This document shows positions 36,498 to 46,698 of a stretch of DNA of 64,000 bases, one piece after another. Below the pieces are notes generated by a model. The model searched no databases, was not told the origin of the DNA, and worked only from the letters and a program-made list of their open reading frames with translations. Positions within the stretch are counted from its first letter, which is position 1, and each line of letters begins with the position of its first letter. The DNA is from Flavobacteriaceae bacterium (lineage in GTDB: Bacteria; Bacteroidota; Bacteroidia; Flavobacteriales; Flavobacteriaceae). The stretch lies in assembly GCA_014238425.1 (NCBI GenBank), contig JABABD010000009.1:62001-126000 (forward strand). Reading direction: 5' to 3'. Both the position numbers and the translations under genes were made by a program.

Positions 36498-39400
36498 ATG
36501 AGTAAAGATTGTAACCATACCGATATTCTTCTAAAGAGAAACGGAACGAATCAAAATCAAAGGTATATCGATGCCCTTGATCCAGGTTTTGTGAAGCTTC
36601 ATGACTTCAGCATCGAAGATTGGATGACCTTTGCTTATGCCTTTGCAGGTAATATCAATTATTTTAAAACAGGCACAAATACTAAAGATGGCAACTGGGA
36701 ACAATTCTTTGTTGAAAAAAATGCCATTAAAGACCTCTTATCTCATGCTAAAATCAAAAAGGACTTAAACCCTAATCTAACATTATTTGTCTGCTTCTTG
36801 AAATTGATCGAGTTAAGCCAGAAACGATTGAATAATCTTTCAAGACGACATTTAGATTTTTATTATAAAAAAGTCCTTAAGTTAAGCAACGAAGAAGTTG
36901 TTCCAGATAAAGTGCATCTTCTCTTTGAACTGGCAAAAAATGCTTCCGATGTTAGCGTTGAAGAACAAACGGCAGTTGATGCCAGTAAAGATGCCGATGG
37001 TAATAAAAGAGTCTATAAAACCCAAAATGAACTAATTGTCAATAGCTCAAAAATCTCTTCGCTTAAAAATGTATTTCATGATAAAGGAACCAGCGTCAAA
37101 TATTCTGAGATTGCAAATTCTTTTGATGGTTTAGGAGAAGATTTTCCAGATGACGATATTAAATGGTGGCCGTTTGGGCATCCAAATTTTAAAGACGTTG
37201 ATGATTTTCCCAACCTTCCCAATGCAAAATTAGGCTTTGCCGTTGCTTCACCAATACTACTCTTAAAAGAGGGAAAGCGAACTATTACATTTACAATAAC
37301 TTTCGAGTCTAATCTACCTTTTACATTATCCGATAAATTGTCTGATAACGTCTTAGATATATTACTAAGTGGTGAAAAAGAATGGATTTCTGCTATTTTA
37401 AATATAGAAAGCTCTTCTGCTACAAATAAAGAACTCGTTCTTGTTGCGGAGCTTTCAGAGGCTGCAGAAGCTATTGTACCTTATAAAAAAGACGTGTTGT
37501 TGGAGAACTTTAATTCTACTAATCCAATAGCACGCTTTTTATTTAAAACAGGAGAAGATACATCTGGATATAATTTTTATAATTTTTTGAACGATGCAAT
37601 TATTACATCTATAGGCATTAAAGTAGATGTGGAAGGGATGCAAGAATTAGTTCTTGAAAATGATTTAGGCAGATTAGATGTCTCTAAACCATTTTTACCA
37701 TTTGGTCCACAACCAGTAAGAGACTCTAAACTTTATATAGGTTGTCAGGAAGCATTAAACAAACCATGGAGTGAGGTTTCTATAGATCTATCATGGAAGG
37801 ACTCACCATTTTATGATGGTGTAACAGATCACTTTAAAGAGCATTACATCGCTTATCGCAAAAGCCATCTCTTGAATTTTTCGAAATCCGCATACCTTCT
37901 GGCTGCTGGTGATGCTATCGATGATGATGAATTAATAATCCCATCTTCTGGTGAATTCAAAATCAACTTAGAAGTACTTGTTAACAAGAATTGGAATCCA
38001 AAAATAGAAGCCGGAGCACTCTTTACTAATTTTGCCAATGGCACTTATGGATCTAATTTCACGATTACTAATAACGTAGAATCGAGTAATCAATCCAAGA
38101 CCAGGACATTGACATCAGACAACGCAATTGGAAGAGGTATTGCAGAACGTCTGCCGGGATCTCACAAATTACATAACTCTAGTATTCATAATGACATTAT
38201 AAGTGTTTACAATAATTCGTTTTTCGAATTTCAAAACACTATATCAGAAGGTATTACAGGAATTTTTGATAACCCAATTCAACAAGAGAATTTCTCATCA
38301 AATGCAAAAAAGGGTTTCATACGATTATCGTTGCTACAATCTTTTTTGCATGATTTTTTTCCAAGGATTTACGCTGTAGCGTTATCTAAAAAAGAAGAAG
38401 CTACAATAATTCCTAACGAACCTTATACGCCATTAGTAGAAACGATACGAATTAATTATAAAGCCTCTGTGACCAAGGACTTTAACTTATCCACAATCTC
38501 TGATGATTTAAAAGAAAATCTAACTAATTATTTAGACGAGTCTTTAGAGCTATTTCACGAGCATCCTTTTGGGCAATCTGAACAGCATGCCTATTTAAAA
38601 GGCAAGCATGAATTTCTCACCAATAAACAATGTAAACTGGTGCCAAACTGTGAAAAGGGAGAACTATTTATTGGTCTTGAAAATGCAGAGCAACTCCAAC
38701 AAGTATCGTTGTTAATTCAAGTTTTAGAAGGCAGTGAAAACCCAGAATATGAGGGTTCACAAACCTTTGAAGGCAACGAGAAATTAGAATGGTACATTTT
38801 AAGTAGTGACGAATGGAAACCGCTTAACGACAATTTCATTGTCTCCAACTTTACCGACAATTTCCTGAAATCTGGAATTGTAAAAGTTTCAATTCCAAAG
38901 GAGGCCACAAGTAACAACAACAGAATACCTGGAGACCTATTTTGGTTGAAAATTACCAATATAAAAGAGTTCGATACGGTTTGCCAAATGGTAAACATTC
39001 ATACTCAAGCTGAAGTTATCCAATTTTATAATAACGGCAACGAGCTTTCTCATTTGCAAACAGGGTTGCCCGAAAAAACCATTTCCAAATTAGTTGAGAG
39101 AATAGCCACTTTAAAAGGCGTTACACAGCCTTATAGCTCGTTTGATGGTGTTCCAAAAGAAACTGATGCTCAGTTTTACAGACGTATTAGCGAGCGATTA
39201 AGACATAAGCAAAGAGCTATTACCATTTGGGATTATGAGCAATTAATCCTTCAGCAATTCCCAAAAATATATAAGGCAAATTGTTTAAAACATACCTCAG
39301 GATTATTTGAACTAGTACCTGGAACCGTTACTGTTATTGTGGTGCCAAATATTATAAATCAGAATATTTTCGATATCTATAAACCCCGAATTAGCAAAGC

Positions 39401-39851
39401 TAAGCGTAACGAGATACAAAATTTTATTAATGAGTTAAACACGCTTCATGTTGATGCTTTAGTAGAAAACCCATTATACCAAGAGGTAAGAGTTGAGCTT
39501 TTTGTAAAGTTTTACGAAGGCAAGGATAAAAATTTCTATACCAAAGAATTAAAAAAGGACATTGCAAAATTGCTATCTCCTTGGGCTTACGAGGAAACAG
39601 CTGAAATTAATTTTGGGTTAACGCTACATGAGAGTTCTGTTATTTACTATATCGAAAAATTAGACTATGTAGATTATATAAAAGACTTTGAATTACAAGT
39701 AGAAACCAAAAAGAAAGATGTTTACGATAATACAATTTACGACCCAGTAAAAACTGTTGTACCAGCAAATTCAAAAGTAATTTTAACCTCAGTTAAGCTC
39801 GAGCAACATATTGTTAAACCTATAGATATTGAAGAATGTGTAATGACATAA
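36498..39851 (+). CDS. Baseplate J-like wedge protein (Afp11/Pvc11)
   Basis: This 1117-residue protein has its most conserved segment in the C-terminal third. There GVTQPYSSFDGVPKETDAQF, YRRISERLRHKQRAITIWD and IYKANCLKHTSG match the baseplate J/gp47 family. It is the wedge protein that ties the ring to the spike hub, with an N-terminal region (DPGFVKLHDFSIEDWMTFAY) often seen in Bacteroidota CIS. Large insertions in the middle (about 180-620) make it longer than Afp11. The next baseplate gene starts 15 bases later. Confidence 0.88.
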   Translation: MSKDCNHTDILLKRNGTNQNQRYIDALDPGFVKLHDFSIEDWMTFAYAFAGNINYFKTGTNTKDGNWEQFFVEKNAIKDLLSHAKIKKDLNPNLTLFVCFLKLIELSQKRLNNLSRRHLDFYYKKVLKLSNEEVVPDKVHLLFELAKNASDVSVEEQTAVDASKDADGNKRVYKTQNELIVNSSKISSLKNVFHDKGTSVKYSEIANSFDGLGEDFPDDDIKWWPFGHPNFKDVDDFPNLPNAKLGFAVASPILLLKEGKRTITFTITFESNLPFTLSDKLSDNVLDILLSGEKEWISAILNIESSSATNKELVLVAELSEAAEAIVPYKKDVLLENFNSTNPIARFLFKTGEDTSGYNFYNFLNDAIITSIGIKVDVEGMQELVLENDLGRLDVSKPFLPFGPQPVRDSKLYIGCQEALNKPWSEVSIDLSWKDSPFYDGVTDHFKEHYIAYRKSHLLNFSKSAYLLAAGDAIDDDELIIPSSGEFKINLEVLVNKNWNPKIEAGALFTNFANGTYGSNFTITNNVESSNQSKTRTLTSDNAIGRGIAERLPGSHKLHNSSIHNDIISVYNNSFFEFQNTISEGITGIFDNPIQQENFSSNAKKGFIRLSLLQSFLHDFFPRIYAVALSKKEEATIIPNEPYTPLVETIRINYKASVTKDFNLSTISDDLKENLTNYLDESLELFHEHPFGQSEQHAYLKGKHEFLTNKQCKLVPNCEKGELFIGLENAEQLQQVSLLIQVLEGSENPEYEGSQTFEGNEKLEWYILSSDEWKPLNDNFIVSNFTDNFLKSGIVKVSIPKEATSNNNRIPGDLFWLKITNIKEFDTVCQMVNIHTQAEVIQFYNNGNELSHLQTGLPEKTISKLVERIATLKGVTQPYSSFDGVPKETDAQFYRRISERLRHKQRAITIWDYEQLILQQFPKIYKANCLKHTSGLFELVPGTVTVIVVPNIINQNIFDIYKPRISKAKRNEIQNFINELNTLHVDALVENPLYQEVRVELFVKFYEGKDKNFYTKELKKDIAKLLSPWAYEETAEINFGLTLHESSVIYYIEKLDYVDYIKDFELQVETKKKDVYDNTIYDPVKTVVPANSKVILTSVKLEQHIVKPIDIEECVMT

Positions 39852-39866
39852 ATTAATTGTAGAAGC

Positions 39867-42698
39867 ATGAACGAATCTGTTACCATACCAAAAAATGTTA
39901 ATACAAAAAACGACTTAGATTTCGGTTTTTTGCGAGAGACTGGACTAAAACATCTTGAAAGTTTATCAAGCAAAATCTGGACAGATTATAATACACATGA
40001 TCCAGGGATTACCATTATGGAAATGCTTTGTTATGCTATTACGGACTTGTCTCAACGTATTGAAATGCCTATCGAGAATCTGTTGGCATCAGAGACCGAT
40101 AATTTCAAGAAAATGCATCAACAGTTTCTTTCTGCTATTAATATTTTGCCTTCTAAACCAGTAACAGCTTTAGATTACAGAAAACTATTTATGCATATAA
40201 AGAAAGTAAAAAATGCTTGGGTCGTTAAGCATGAGCAACAAGTTCATCTTAATTGCAAAGATCATACAATGGCATATACACCTTTTAAAGGTGTTGATAA
40301 AAAGGATCAAAAAGACTTCACATTACAAGGTTTAAACGATATCTATATAGATTTTGAAGATCAAGTAGAAGACAAAGAAGCTGTCTTTGAGAAGGTGAAA
40401 AAGCTCTATCATGAAAACAGGAATCTCTGCGAAGATTTAGTGAATGTATGCGAAATACCAGAACAACATATTTCGGTATGTGCTTATCTTGATATTAGTC
40501 CAGAAGCTGATGAAGAGCGTATACAAGCTCTAATAATAAAAGCTATTGGGCACTATCTTGCGCCGTCTGTTTCCTTCTACTCGCTCAAACAAATGTATGA
40601 CAAAGGCTATACGACTGATCAGATTTTTGAAGGTCCGGTTCCATTCAAGAATAGTTGTATCGAATCAGATAATTTTCAAGGTGGATTTATAGATATTAAA
40701 GAATTACGTGCTGCTTCACTAAGAAAAGAAATTCGCCTTTCTGACATTATTCAAATCATAATGAATATAGAAGGTGTGTTGCTTATTAAAGACATTTCTA
40801 TAAAAACTTGTGAGGATGACGAGAACAATAAAGATCTTTGGATAATTTGTGTAAAGGAGAATCACAAACCTGTTTTATGTTGGGACAAAGAAGATGAAGA
40901 CTGTAAAGATTGCGGCAATAGCATCTTTAATTTCAGCAAAGGATTTTTACCAATTGGGATTAATAAAGGGAGAGTTGCTTCTATTCTAGAAGATCTAGAT
41001 CTCAAAGAGCAACAAGAACTTAAAGAAATTACAACAGAGGACGTAACGTTTCCTTTAGGTGCATTTTCAAATTCAAATGTATATACTACCATTCAGAATG
41101 ACTTTCCCGAAACCTATGGTATTTCGCCAAATGGTTTACCACCCAATGCAAAAAAAGAAAGAAAAGCCAAGGCCAAACAACTTAAAGCATACCTCCTATT
41201 TTTTGATCAAATATTGGCAAACTATTTCTCACATCTCTCAAAGGTGAAAGACTTGTTATCGGTTGATGAAAGCTTATCCAACATTTATACGGTCAACGCC
41301 ATTTCTGAACTCTCTCCAGAAGATAAGCAGACCTATTTCACCCAAACTGTAAAGGATATTACGGAAATCGAAGAATTAGTGGATGAAGGGACCTATGATG
41401 AGCGTTTAATTGCGATCGTCAATAATATAAAAGGAGAAGTTCCCAATACAACAGACAATACATTTTTCAATCGTAGAAACCAATTATTGGATCACTTGAT
41501 TGCTAGGTTTGCCGAGCGTTTCAGTGACTATGCCTTTATCATGAAAACAATCTATGGCGATGCTAATGCTAAATATCAAATATTGAAGGCAAAGACAAAA
41601 TTCGTTGAGGATTACAAAACGATAAGCTGTGAACGCAGTATAGGTTTCAATTATTGCGACCCTATAATATGGGATACCGAAAATGTTTCTGGAGCACAAA
41701 AACGTATTGCCAGGCTAACGGGCATATCAGATTTCAGTCGTAGGAACCTTCTTAGTGATTCCATAGAGGTCTATGATGAAAAAGACAAGGTTCAGGACAA
41801 TCTTATAGAATACCGCTGGAGAATCAAGGATGGCGATAAAATATTGCTCTCTTCAAGCAAGCATTATCATGCGCTCAGAGGTGCTTTAAAAGAGCTTTTC
41901 TTGTCTTTTGAACTGTCAAAGAATATTGATAATTATGATCTAAAGAAAACCAAAACAGGCAAGACCTATTTCAATATCATAGACCCGAAGATCACAGACA
42001 AGAAAAGTGAGGACTATATTGTTGCTCGCAGAATAGCCTACACTGCAACACAAGAAAGGTCAGAGAAAAAACGTGATGAGATCATCGCCTATTTAAACGA
42101 CTTGAGTGCCTATGAAGAAGGTATGTATCTCATTGAGCATATATTGCTTAGACCGGACACATACAACGCAGCAAATGCAGATACTAAGAGAAAATCAAAA
42201 GGCCGTGTTCCAGATGCGCCTCCAGAAACCTTCATGCCATCATGTCTTGACGGCGATTGCGAAAGTTGCGGACCAATAGACCCCTATTCATTTAGGGTGT
42301 CCATAATCCTTCCAGGATGGACAAATCGATTTTCAAACAAGGATTTCAGGAACTACATGGAGAAGATTATACGTGAGGAAATCCCAGCGCATGTCTTGGG
42401 TCGTATCTGTTGGATCGGTCATGTAAAAGGGGGCGTACCAGATGACGAAAACGACATGCTGCAAATGCAACTAAAATACCGGTTGTTCTTGGAACAATTA
42501 CAGATAAAATGTGCAAACCATCCATTAAGCGAAGCTGAAATAACAACTTATAGAGATATACTAAGTGAATTCATTCCGTGTCTCAATAGCATACATACCA
42601 TTTATGATTCAGGGAGTCTTCATGACTGTGATAACGATGACACCGAAATAGAAGGCAACAAAATAATATTAGGAAGAACAAACATTGGCAACCTTTAA
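39867..42698 (+). CDS. Baseplate protein, Afp12/Pvc12-like
   Basis: This 943-residue baseplate wedge protein has an N-terminal signature (LSSKIWTDYNTHDPGITIM, EMLCYAITDLSQRIEMPIEN) shared with Afp12-type and gp6-like proteins. A central YLLFFDQILANYFSHLSKVK motif lies near residue 443, and a cysteine-rich C-terminal region (SCLDGDCESCGP) is followed by a IILPGWTNRFSNKDFRNYME module. It has no signal peptide and is located between the J-like gene and the large PKD protein. Its role is inferred from family and position. Confidence 0.87.
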   Translation: MNESVTIPKNVNTKNDLDFGFLRETGLKHLESLSSKIWTDYNTHDPGITIMEMLCYAITDLSQRIEMPIENLLASETDNFKKMHQQFLSAINILPSKPVTALDYRKLFMHIKKVKNAWVVKHEQQVHLNCKDHTMAYTPFKGVDKKDQKDFTLQGLNDIYIDFEDQVEDKEAVFEKVKKLYHENRNLCEDLVNVCEIPEQHISVCAYLDISPEADEERIQALIIKAIGHYLAPSVSFYSLKQMYDKGYTTDQIFEGPVPFKNSCIESDNFQGGFIDIKELRAASLRKEIRLSDIIQIIMNIEGVLLIKDISIKTCEDDENNKDLWIICVKENHKPVLCWDKEDEDCKDCGNSIFNFSKGFLPIGINKGRVASILEDLDLKEQQELKEITTEDVTFPLGAFSNSNVYTTIQNDFPETYGISPNGLPPNAKKERKAKAKQLKAYLLFFDQILANYFSHLSKVKDLLSVDESLSNIYTVNAISELSPEDKQTYFTQTVKDITEIEELVDEGTYDERLIAIVNNIKGEVPNTTDNTFFNRRNQLLDHLIARFAERFSDYAFIMKTIYGDANAKYQILKAKTKFVEDYKTISCERSIGFNYCDPIIWDTENVSGAQKRIARLTGISDFSRRNLLSDSIEVYDEKDKVQDNLIEYRWRIKDGDKILLSSSKHYHALRGALKELFLSFELSKNIDNYDLKKTKTGKTYFNIIDPKITDKKSEDYIVARRIAYTATQERSEKKRDEIIAYLNDLSAYEEGMYLIEHILLRPDTYNAANADTKRKSKGRVPDAPPETFMPSCLDGDCESCGPIDPYSFRVSIILPGWTNRFSNKDFRNYMEKIIREEIPAHVLGRICWIGHVKGGVPDDENDMLQMQLKYRLFLEQLQIKCANHPLSEAEITTYRDILSEFIPCLNSIHTIYDSGSLHDCDNDDTEIEGNKIILGRTNIGNL

Positions 42699-42709
42699 AG
42701 AACAACATC

Positions 42710-45700
42710 ATGGCAACAACAAAATTAGATAAAGAACCAAAAGACCCAGCGTACAGAAGATTTGTACCGGATCAAGTCTTAACTGCCTCTCAGCTCAATG
42801 ACGTTATCGATCATTTTGAGTGTCAGGATCGATTTACTAGGGTTTGTCTCGATGGTGTGGGCATTGCTTGTGGATTAGAAGTCAAATACACCAAGAACAG
42901 ATCGATAAATGTATCAAAAGGCTGCGCCGTGACAACAGATGGCGATCTTATCCCGTTTCTCGGTGCGACTTTTACACTTGCTAAAACTTTTAGTGATATA
43001 GAAGCCAAATACGGTCATTTTAATGGCATTAACTTGCTAGAGTTACTGACCAAAGATTCGTCCGATGAAAGCAATGTAAAACCATTAAGTAATGTCGCCA
43101 ACTTAGAAACGATGGTGGTCGTTCTTTATTTAGAGTATTTCTGCAAAGAAGAAACACCATGCACTTCCGCAGATTGCGATACACAAGGTGAAGGACAAAC
43201 TGCCAAAGTAAGGCTGTTATTGATTTCTAAAGAAGACGCCAATCGAATAAGCGACAAAGATCGCGATCCGATATTCCATGCGCATAACAATACAAAAAAG
43301 TTTATCGACTTGCCGAATGTCAATTTAAAAAAGGTTGTCCTAAAAAACACCTTTTCAACAGGAGTCAACGGTTTGCCAATCATATCTCAAAATACCAATA
43401 CAACAAGTTATTTCAGGCTAAAGGACAGTTATCGAAAAGCAATGCAAGACACGACAGTTATTGCGGACTTGAAAAGTGGCATCAGTAAATTATTCACCGA
43501 TTTCAAGGCATTGTTGAATACCGATAAGCTCGGTACAAAAGCAACCACCATAAACAACAAGATCGATGTGCTCTTGAATAAAATAACACCAAGAAACCTT
43601 CCGTCGGACATACAATATCGATATGGTCTCTTGAAAGATTTGGTGGATACTTACAATGAAATTAAATGTCTCTTGTTTGACTTGAGAGCAAGCTGTTTTC
43701 CGGATATTAGTTCTTTCCCGAAGCACTTTCTCTTAGGTGAACTGGAACCTGTTGAAGATTTTCTTCAGTGTAGACACAAATTCTATCCATCGCTCATAAT
43801 CCCACATGGAAAAGAAAAATTCGAGGAAATCCAGACTCTTATCTTAAGAATTCATTTTATTCTTAAAGAATATGTTACTCCCCAACCATCAACGCCAATA
43901 AAAGTAACACCTTCTTTAAGACCAGCTAAAAAGCTGGGCAATCGAGCACTTCCCTATTATTACGAATCTTCTGCAAACCTCATTGAAAATTGGGACTACG
44001 ATAAGACAAAAAAGTTCAAGGCGGATGAGAATCTCGGGTACCAATCCACTAATTTATCGAGAAATGACGCCATTCAAAATCCTTTGGATTACGATTTGGA
44101 CAATCACGATTTCTACAGAATAGAAGGGCATTTAGGTAAGGACTATCGTAATGCCATTAAAGATCTTGACACTATTAAAACAGACAAGGGACTCGCCTTT
44201 GACATCAAAGTGCTAAGTATTGATGAGACTGTTGAAAGCATTGATCCAAATGATTACGAATGCGAATTCGAAGATCTCAATGCCATCTTAAAAGCTTGGA
44301 GAGCGGAACAAAATTGCTTAAACGCAGGTGTTTCTAAATTCTTCTCTGGATTTAGCTTAAAAAAACAAGGAGCACACAAATTTTATAAATTATCAAAGCT
44401 CACTGATGTTAGGGCCGCTGGCACTACTGCAACTACCGGTACATCACCAGGTCCAGCCATTCGAGGCGGAACGGTTTCTGGGATTTCCTCGACATCGATT
44501 AATCCGATTCTCTCTGGGTCAACAAGATCGTTTCTTACATCAGGTACTGGATTTACAAGTACAGGATTGTCTATTGATACTGATGCCATCAAAGCTAGTT
44601 TCAAGAGGATTCCTGGACTTAAACTAACCTACAATATTGATACAGTTGTTCAAGATAACTTAGAGAAAGATAAAGATGTCCTAGGAAGTATTGTAGATCA
44701 AGCAATGCGCGATAAGCCTGATGGATCGGCAGAAGATATTGCAGCTATAGTTAGGACAAAAATTGATAAAGACTCAGAAATTGCCACATGGGATCCAAAA
44801 AACAGGGATTTAGCCGTATTCAATCCTTCTGAAATATTATCCTATACCAAAGTGGCTTCTCGATTTATCCCGAATGATATCGTTGAAATAGATCCAGTCA
44901 GAATAGGCAAGTATGATCGAACTATCAGGGATCTTTGCGGTCGTGTTGAACGTTTTAAAAAGGATATGACCACGCTTTTATACAAACCTGGAACAACTTA
45001 TAAAAGGATTGGGCACGAACAACAGTATGCCCTGCTTCTTAATCAATTATCTGTGAACTGTTGTGCAGCGGCAAAAATGAAATCGTTATTGGCGGAAATA
45101 GAAGCTCGTAAAAAGAAAATATTAGAGCAAAAATTATTATCAAAATTTGTCGAAAAACATACTGGCCTGGATCACAAAGCAGGTGTTAAGCCTGGTGGGA
45201 CATTTGTTATGGTATACAAAGGTGGCACCAGAAGAACAGGGTCTTTTTTCCCTTTTAATCCAGTATTAGGAAACGTATTGAGCGATGCTGTACTGAACAC
45301 AAATATTGGATTCATAGATAGGTCGCCTTTAACTAACATTTCTGCAATCAAGACTCGAGGAAGTGTATTACCAAAAGACGCTATTGCATCCAGGAGTTTC
45401 GCTCTAGAAGGTATTAACCCAAAGATAAGTGATAGTTTGAACGTAGAAGCGGCTATTAATCCAAATGTTCTAGACGCCTTGAAAGATAGATTTATCTTAC
45501 CTCCATTTTCAAATGTACCAGACAATACGGTGGTAGCAGATTTCACACTACCATATATCTGTTGCTCAGATTGTTCTCCAATTGCCTTTATTGTGCCAAA
45601 AACTCCAACTTCGTTAAGGTTGCCTGTTGATTTTGTTTGTTTGGATGACGAGACCAAACCATTAGCGTTTGAGGTATCGCCTTCAGATGGAGTCGTGGCA

Positions 45701-46693
45701 GCTGATGTTGGAGATAATCTTAATGGAGGTGTAGTAGAAATTGATGGTAATTTCTTTTTTGATGCAAGAGAAGTCAGTGATGAATTATACGGAAAGGAAA
45801 TCAAGTTTACGATTGATGGACAGTTTACAGATTCAAAAATATTGGTATTTGAAAAACCTAATTCCGACTTTATAGTTGATAGCATAGTTTTCAAGAAAGA
45901 AAACACCATTGCCAAAGTAACTTTTATCGCAAAAGGTGATGCATTACCAGATGGTACTATTTATGAATGGGACTTTGGAGATGACTCTGTTCCTAATAAT
46001 ATTAACGCAGAAAACCCAGCACACACCTATCAATTGAATCTTGGAGATGATGGCACCCAAACCTTTACTGTTTCGTTAACAATAACGAATGGTCGATGCA
46101 GTCAAACCATCGAACATGATGTTGTCATGGCACCTGTTATTCTTGAATTAAAAATTGCTGGTGAAATTTGTTTAAAAGGGTCAGAAAACAATAACACCTT
46201 AATTCCTTTTGAAGTATCTCCAGGTGGCGCTAAAGTTGAGTTGGCTGAATCTATAGACAAGGTCATCATAAAAGATCAAAATCTAGTCTTTCAACCTCGT
46301 TTTACAGCATTCAACAAGCCTATAAGGTTTACTGTAAATGGCAAATCTGTTAGGGTCGAGTGCATACCAAGAATAAATCCTCAGGCAAAGATTGTTTTAC
46401 CGCCTCCACGCAAATTGGTCATTAATGCTGCTTCAAACAAAATAGAAGTGCCTTTTAAATTTGACAATAAAAATGGTTTTAGTGAAGACAGTCAACAGTA
46501 CACATGGACATTTGGCGATGACAGAAATAATAGTAGTTCAGCCAAGAATCCTAGACATACTTATAGAGCTCCTCGTAATACAGGAAATGGAGATGTCTTA
46601 ACGTTTGATGTTAGCTTGAAAATAAGTAGCAAGACTTGTGGCACAAAAACCTTTAAAGAAACGGTTAAAATACGTGTCGAGCGAATAATTTAA
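42710..46693 (+). CDS. Large eCIS protein with two PKD domains (candidate fibre/cage component)
   Basis: This 1327-residue protein without a signal peptide opens FVPDQVLTASQLNDVIDHFE, then RVCLDGVGIACGLEVKY. That is a start module used by Bacteroidota CIS proteins next to the Afp12-like gene. The middle (about 550-900) is helical and low-complexity in part (AAGTTATTGTSPGPA). Two PKD-like beta-sandwiches close it, near 1080-1145 (YEWDFGDDSVPNN) and 1260-1325 (YTWTFGDDRNNSSS), each with the WDFGD core. PKD domains commonly bind proteins or glycans. A tail-fibre or baseplate-cage role is an inference. Confidence 0.7.
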   Translation: MATTKLDKEPKDPAYRRFVPDQVLTASQLNDVIDHFECQDRFTRVCLDGVGIACGLEVKYTKNRSINVSKGCAVTTDGDLIPFLGATFTLAKTFSDIEAKYGHFNGINLLELLTKDSSDESNVKPLSNVANLETMVVVLYLEYFCKEETPCTSADCDTQGEGQTAKVRLLLISKEDANRISDKDRDPIFHAHNNTKKFIDLPNVNLKKVVLKNTFSTGVNGLPIISQNTNTTSYFRLKDSYRKAMQDTTVIADLKSGISKLFTDFKALLNTDKLGTKATTINNKIDVLLNKITPRNLPSDIQYRYGLLKDLVDTYNEIKCLLFDLRASCFPDISSFPKHFLLGELEPVEDFLQCRHKFYPSLIIPHGKEKFEEIQTLILRIHFILKEYVTPQPSTPIKVTPSLRPAKKLGNRALPYYYESSANLIENWDYDKTKKFKADENLGYQSTNLSRNDAIQNPLDYDLDNHDFYRIEGHLGKDYRNAIKDLDTIKTDKGLAFDIKVLSIDETVESIDPNDYECEFEDLNAILKAWRAEQNCLNAGVSKFFSGFSLKKQGAHKFYKLSKLTDVRAAGTTATTGTSPGPAIRGGTVSGISSTSINPILSGSTRSFLTSGTGFTSTGLSIDTDAIKASFKRIPGLKLTYNIDTVVQDNLEKDKDVLGSIVDQAMRDKPDGSAEDIAAIVRTKIDKDSEIATWDPKNRDLAVFNPSEILSYTKVASRFIPNDIVEIDPVRIGKYDRTIRDLCGRVERFKKDMTTLLYKPGTTYKRIGHEQQYALLLNQLSVNCCAAAKMKSLLAEIEARKKKILEQKLLSKFVEKHTGLDHKAGVKPGGTFVMVYKGGTRRTGSFFPFNPVLGNVLSDAVLNTNIGFIDRSPLTNISAIKTRGSVLPKDAIASRSFALEGINPKISDSLNVEAAINPNVLDALKDRFILPPFSNVPDNTVVADFTLPYICCSDCSPIAFIVPKTPTSLRLPVDFVCLDDETKPLAFEVSPSDGVVAADVGDNLNGGVVEIDGNFFFDAREVSDELYGKEIKFTIDGQFTDSKILVFEKPNSDFIVDSIVFKKENTIAKVTFIAKGDALPDGTIYEWDFGDDSVPNNINAENPAHTYQLNLGDDGTQTFTVSLTITNGRCSQTIEHDVVMAPVILELKIAGEICLKGSENNNTLIPFEVSPGGAKVELAESIDKVIIKDQNLVFQPRFTAFNKPIRFTVNGKSVRVECIPRINPQAKIVLPPPRKLVINAASNKIEVPFKFDNKNGFSEDSQQYTWTFGDDRNNSSSAKNPRHTYRAPRNTGNGDVLTFDVSLKISSKTCGTKTFKETVKIRVERII

Positions 46694-46698
46694 CAAGT

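Noticed and set aside
45172..45915. Long minus-strand frame of 247 codons opposite the PKD protein gene
   Set aside because: It is antisense to a well-supported eCIS gene in an unbroken operon, is Ser/Thr-rich as expected of an antisense shadow, and shows no domain.
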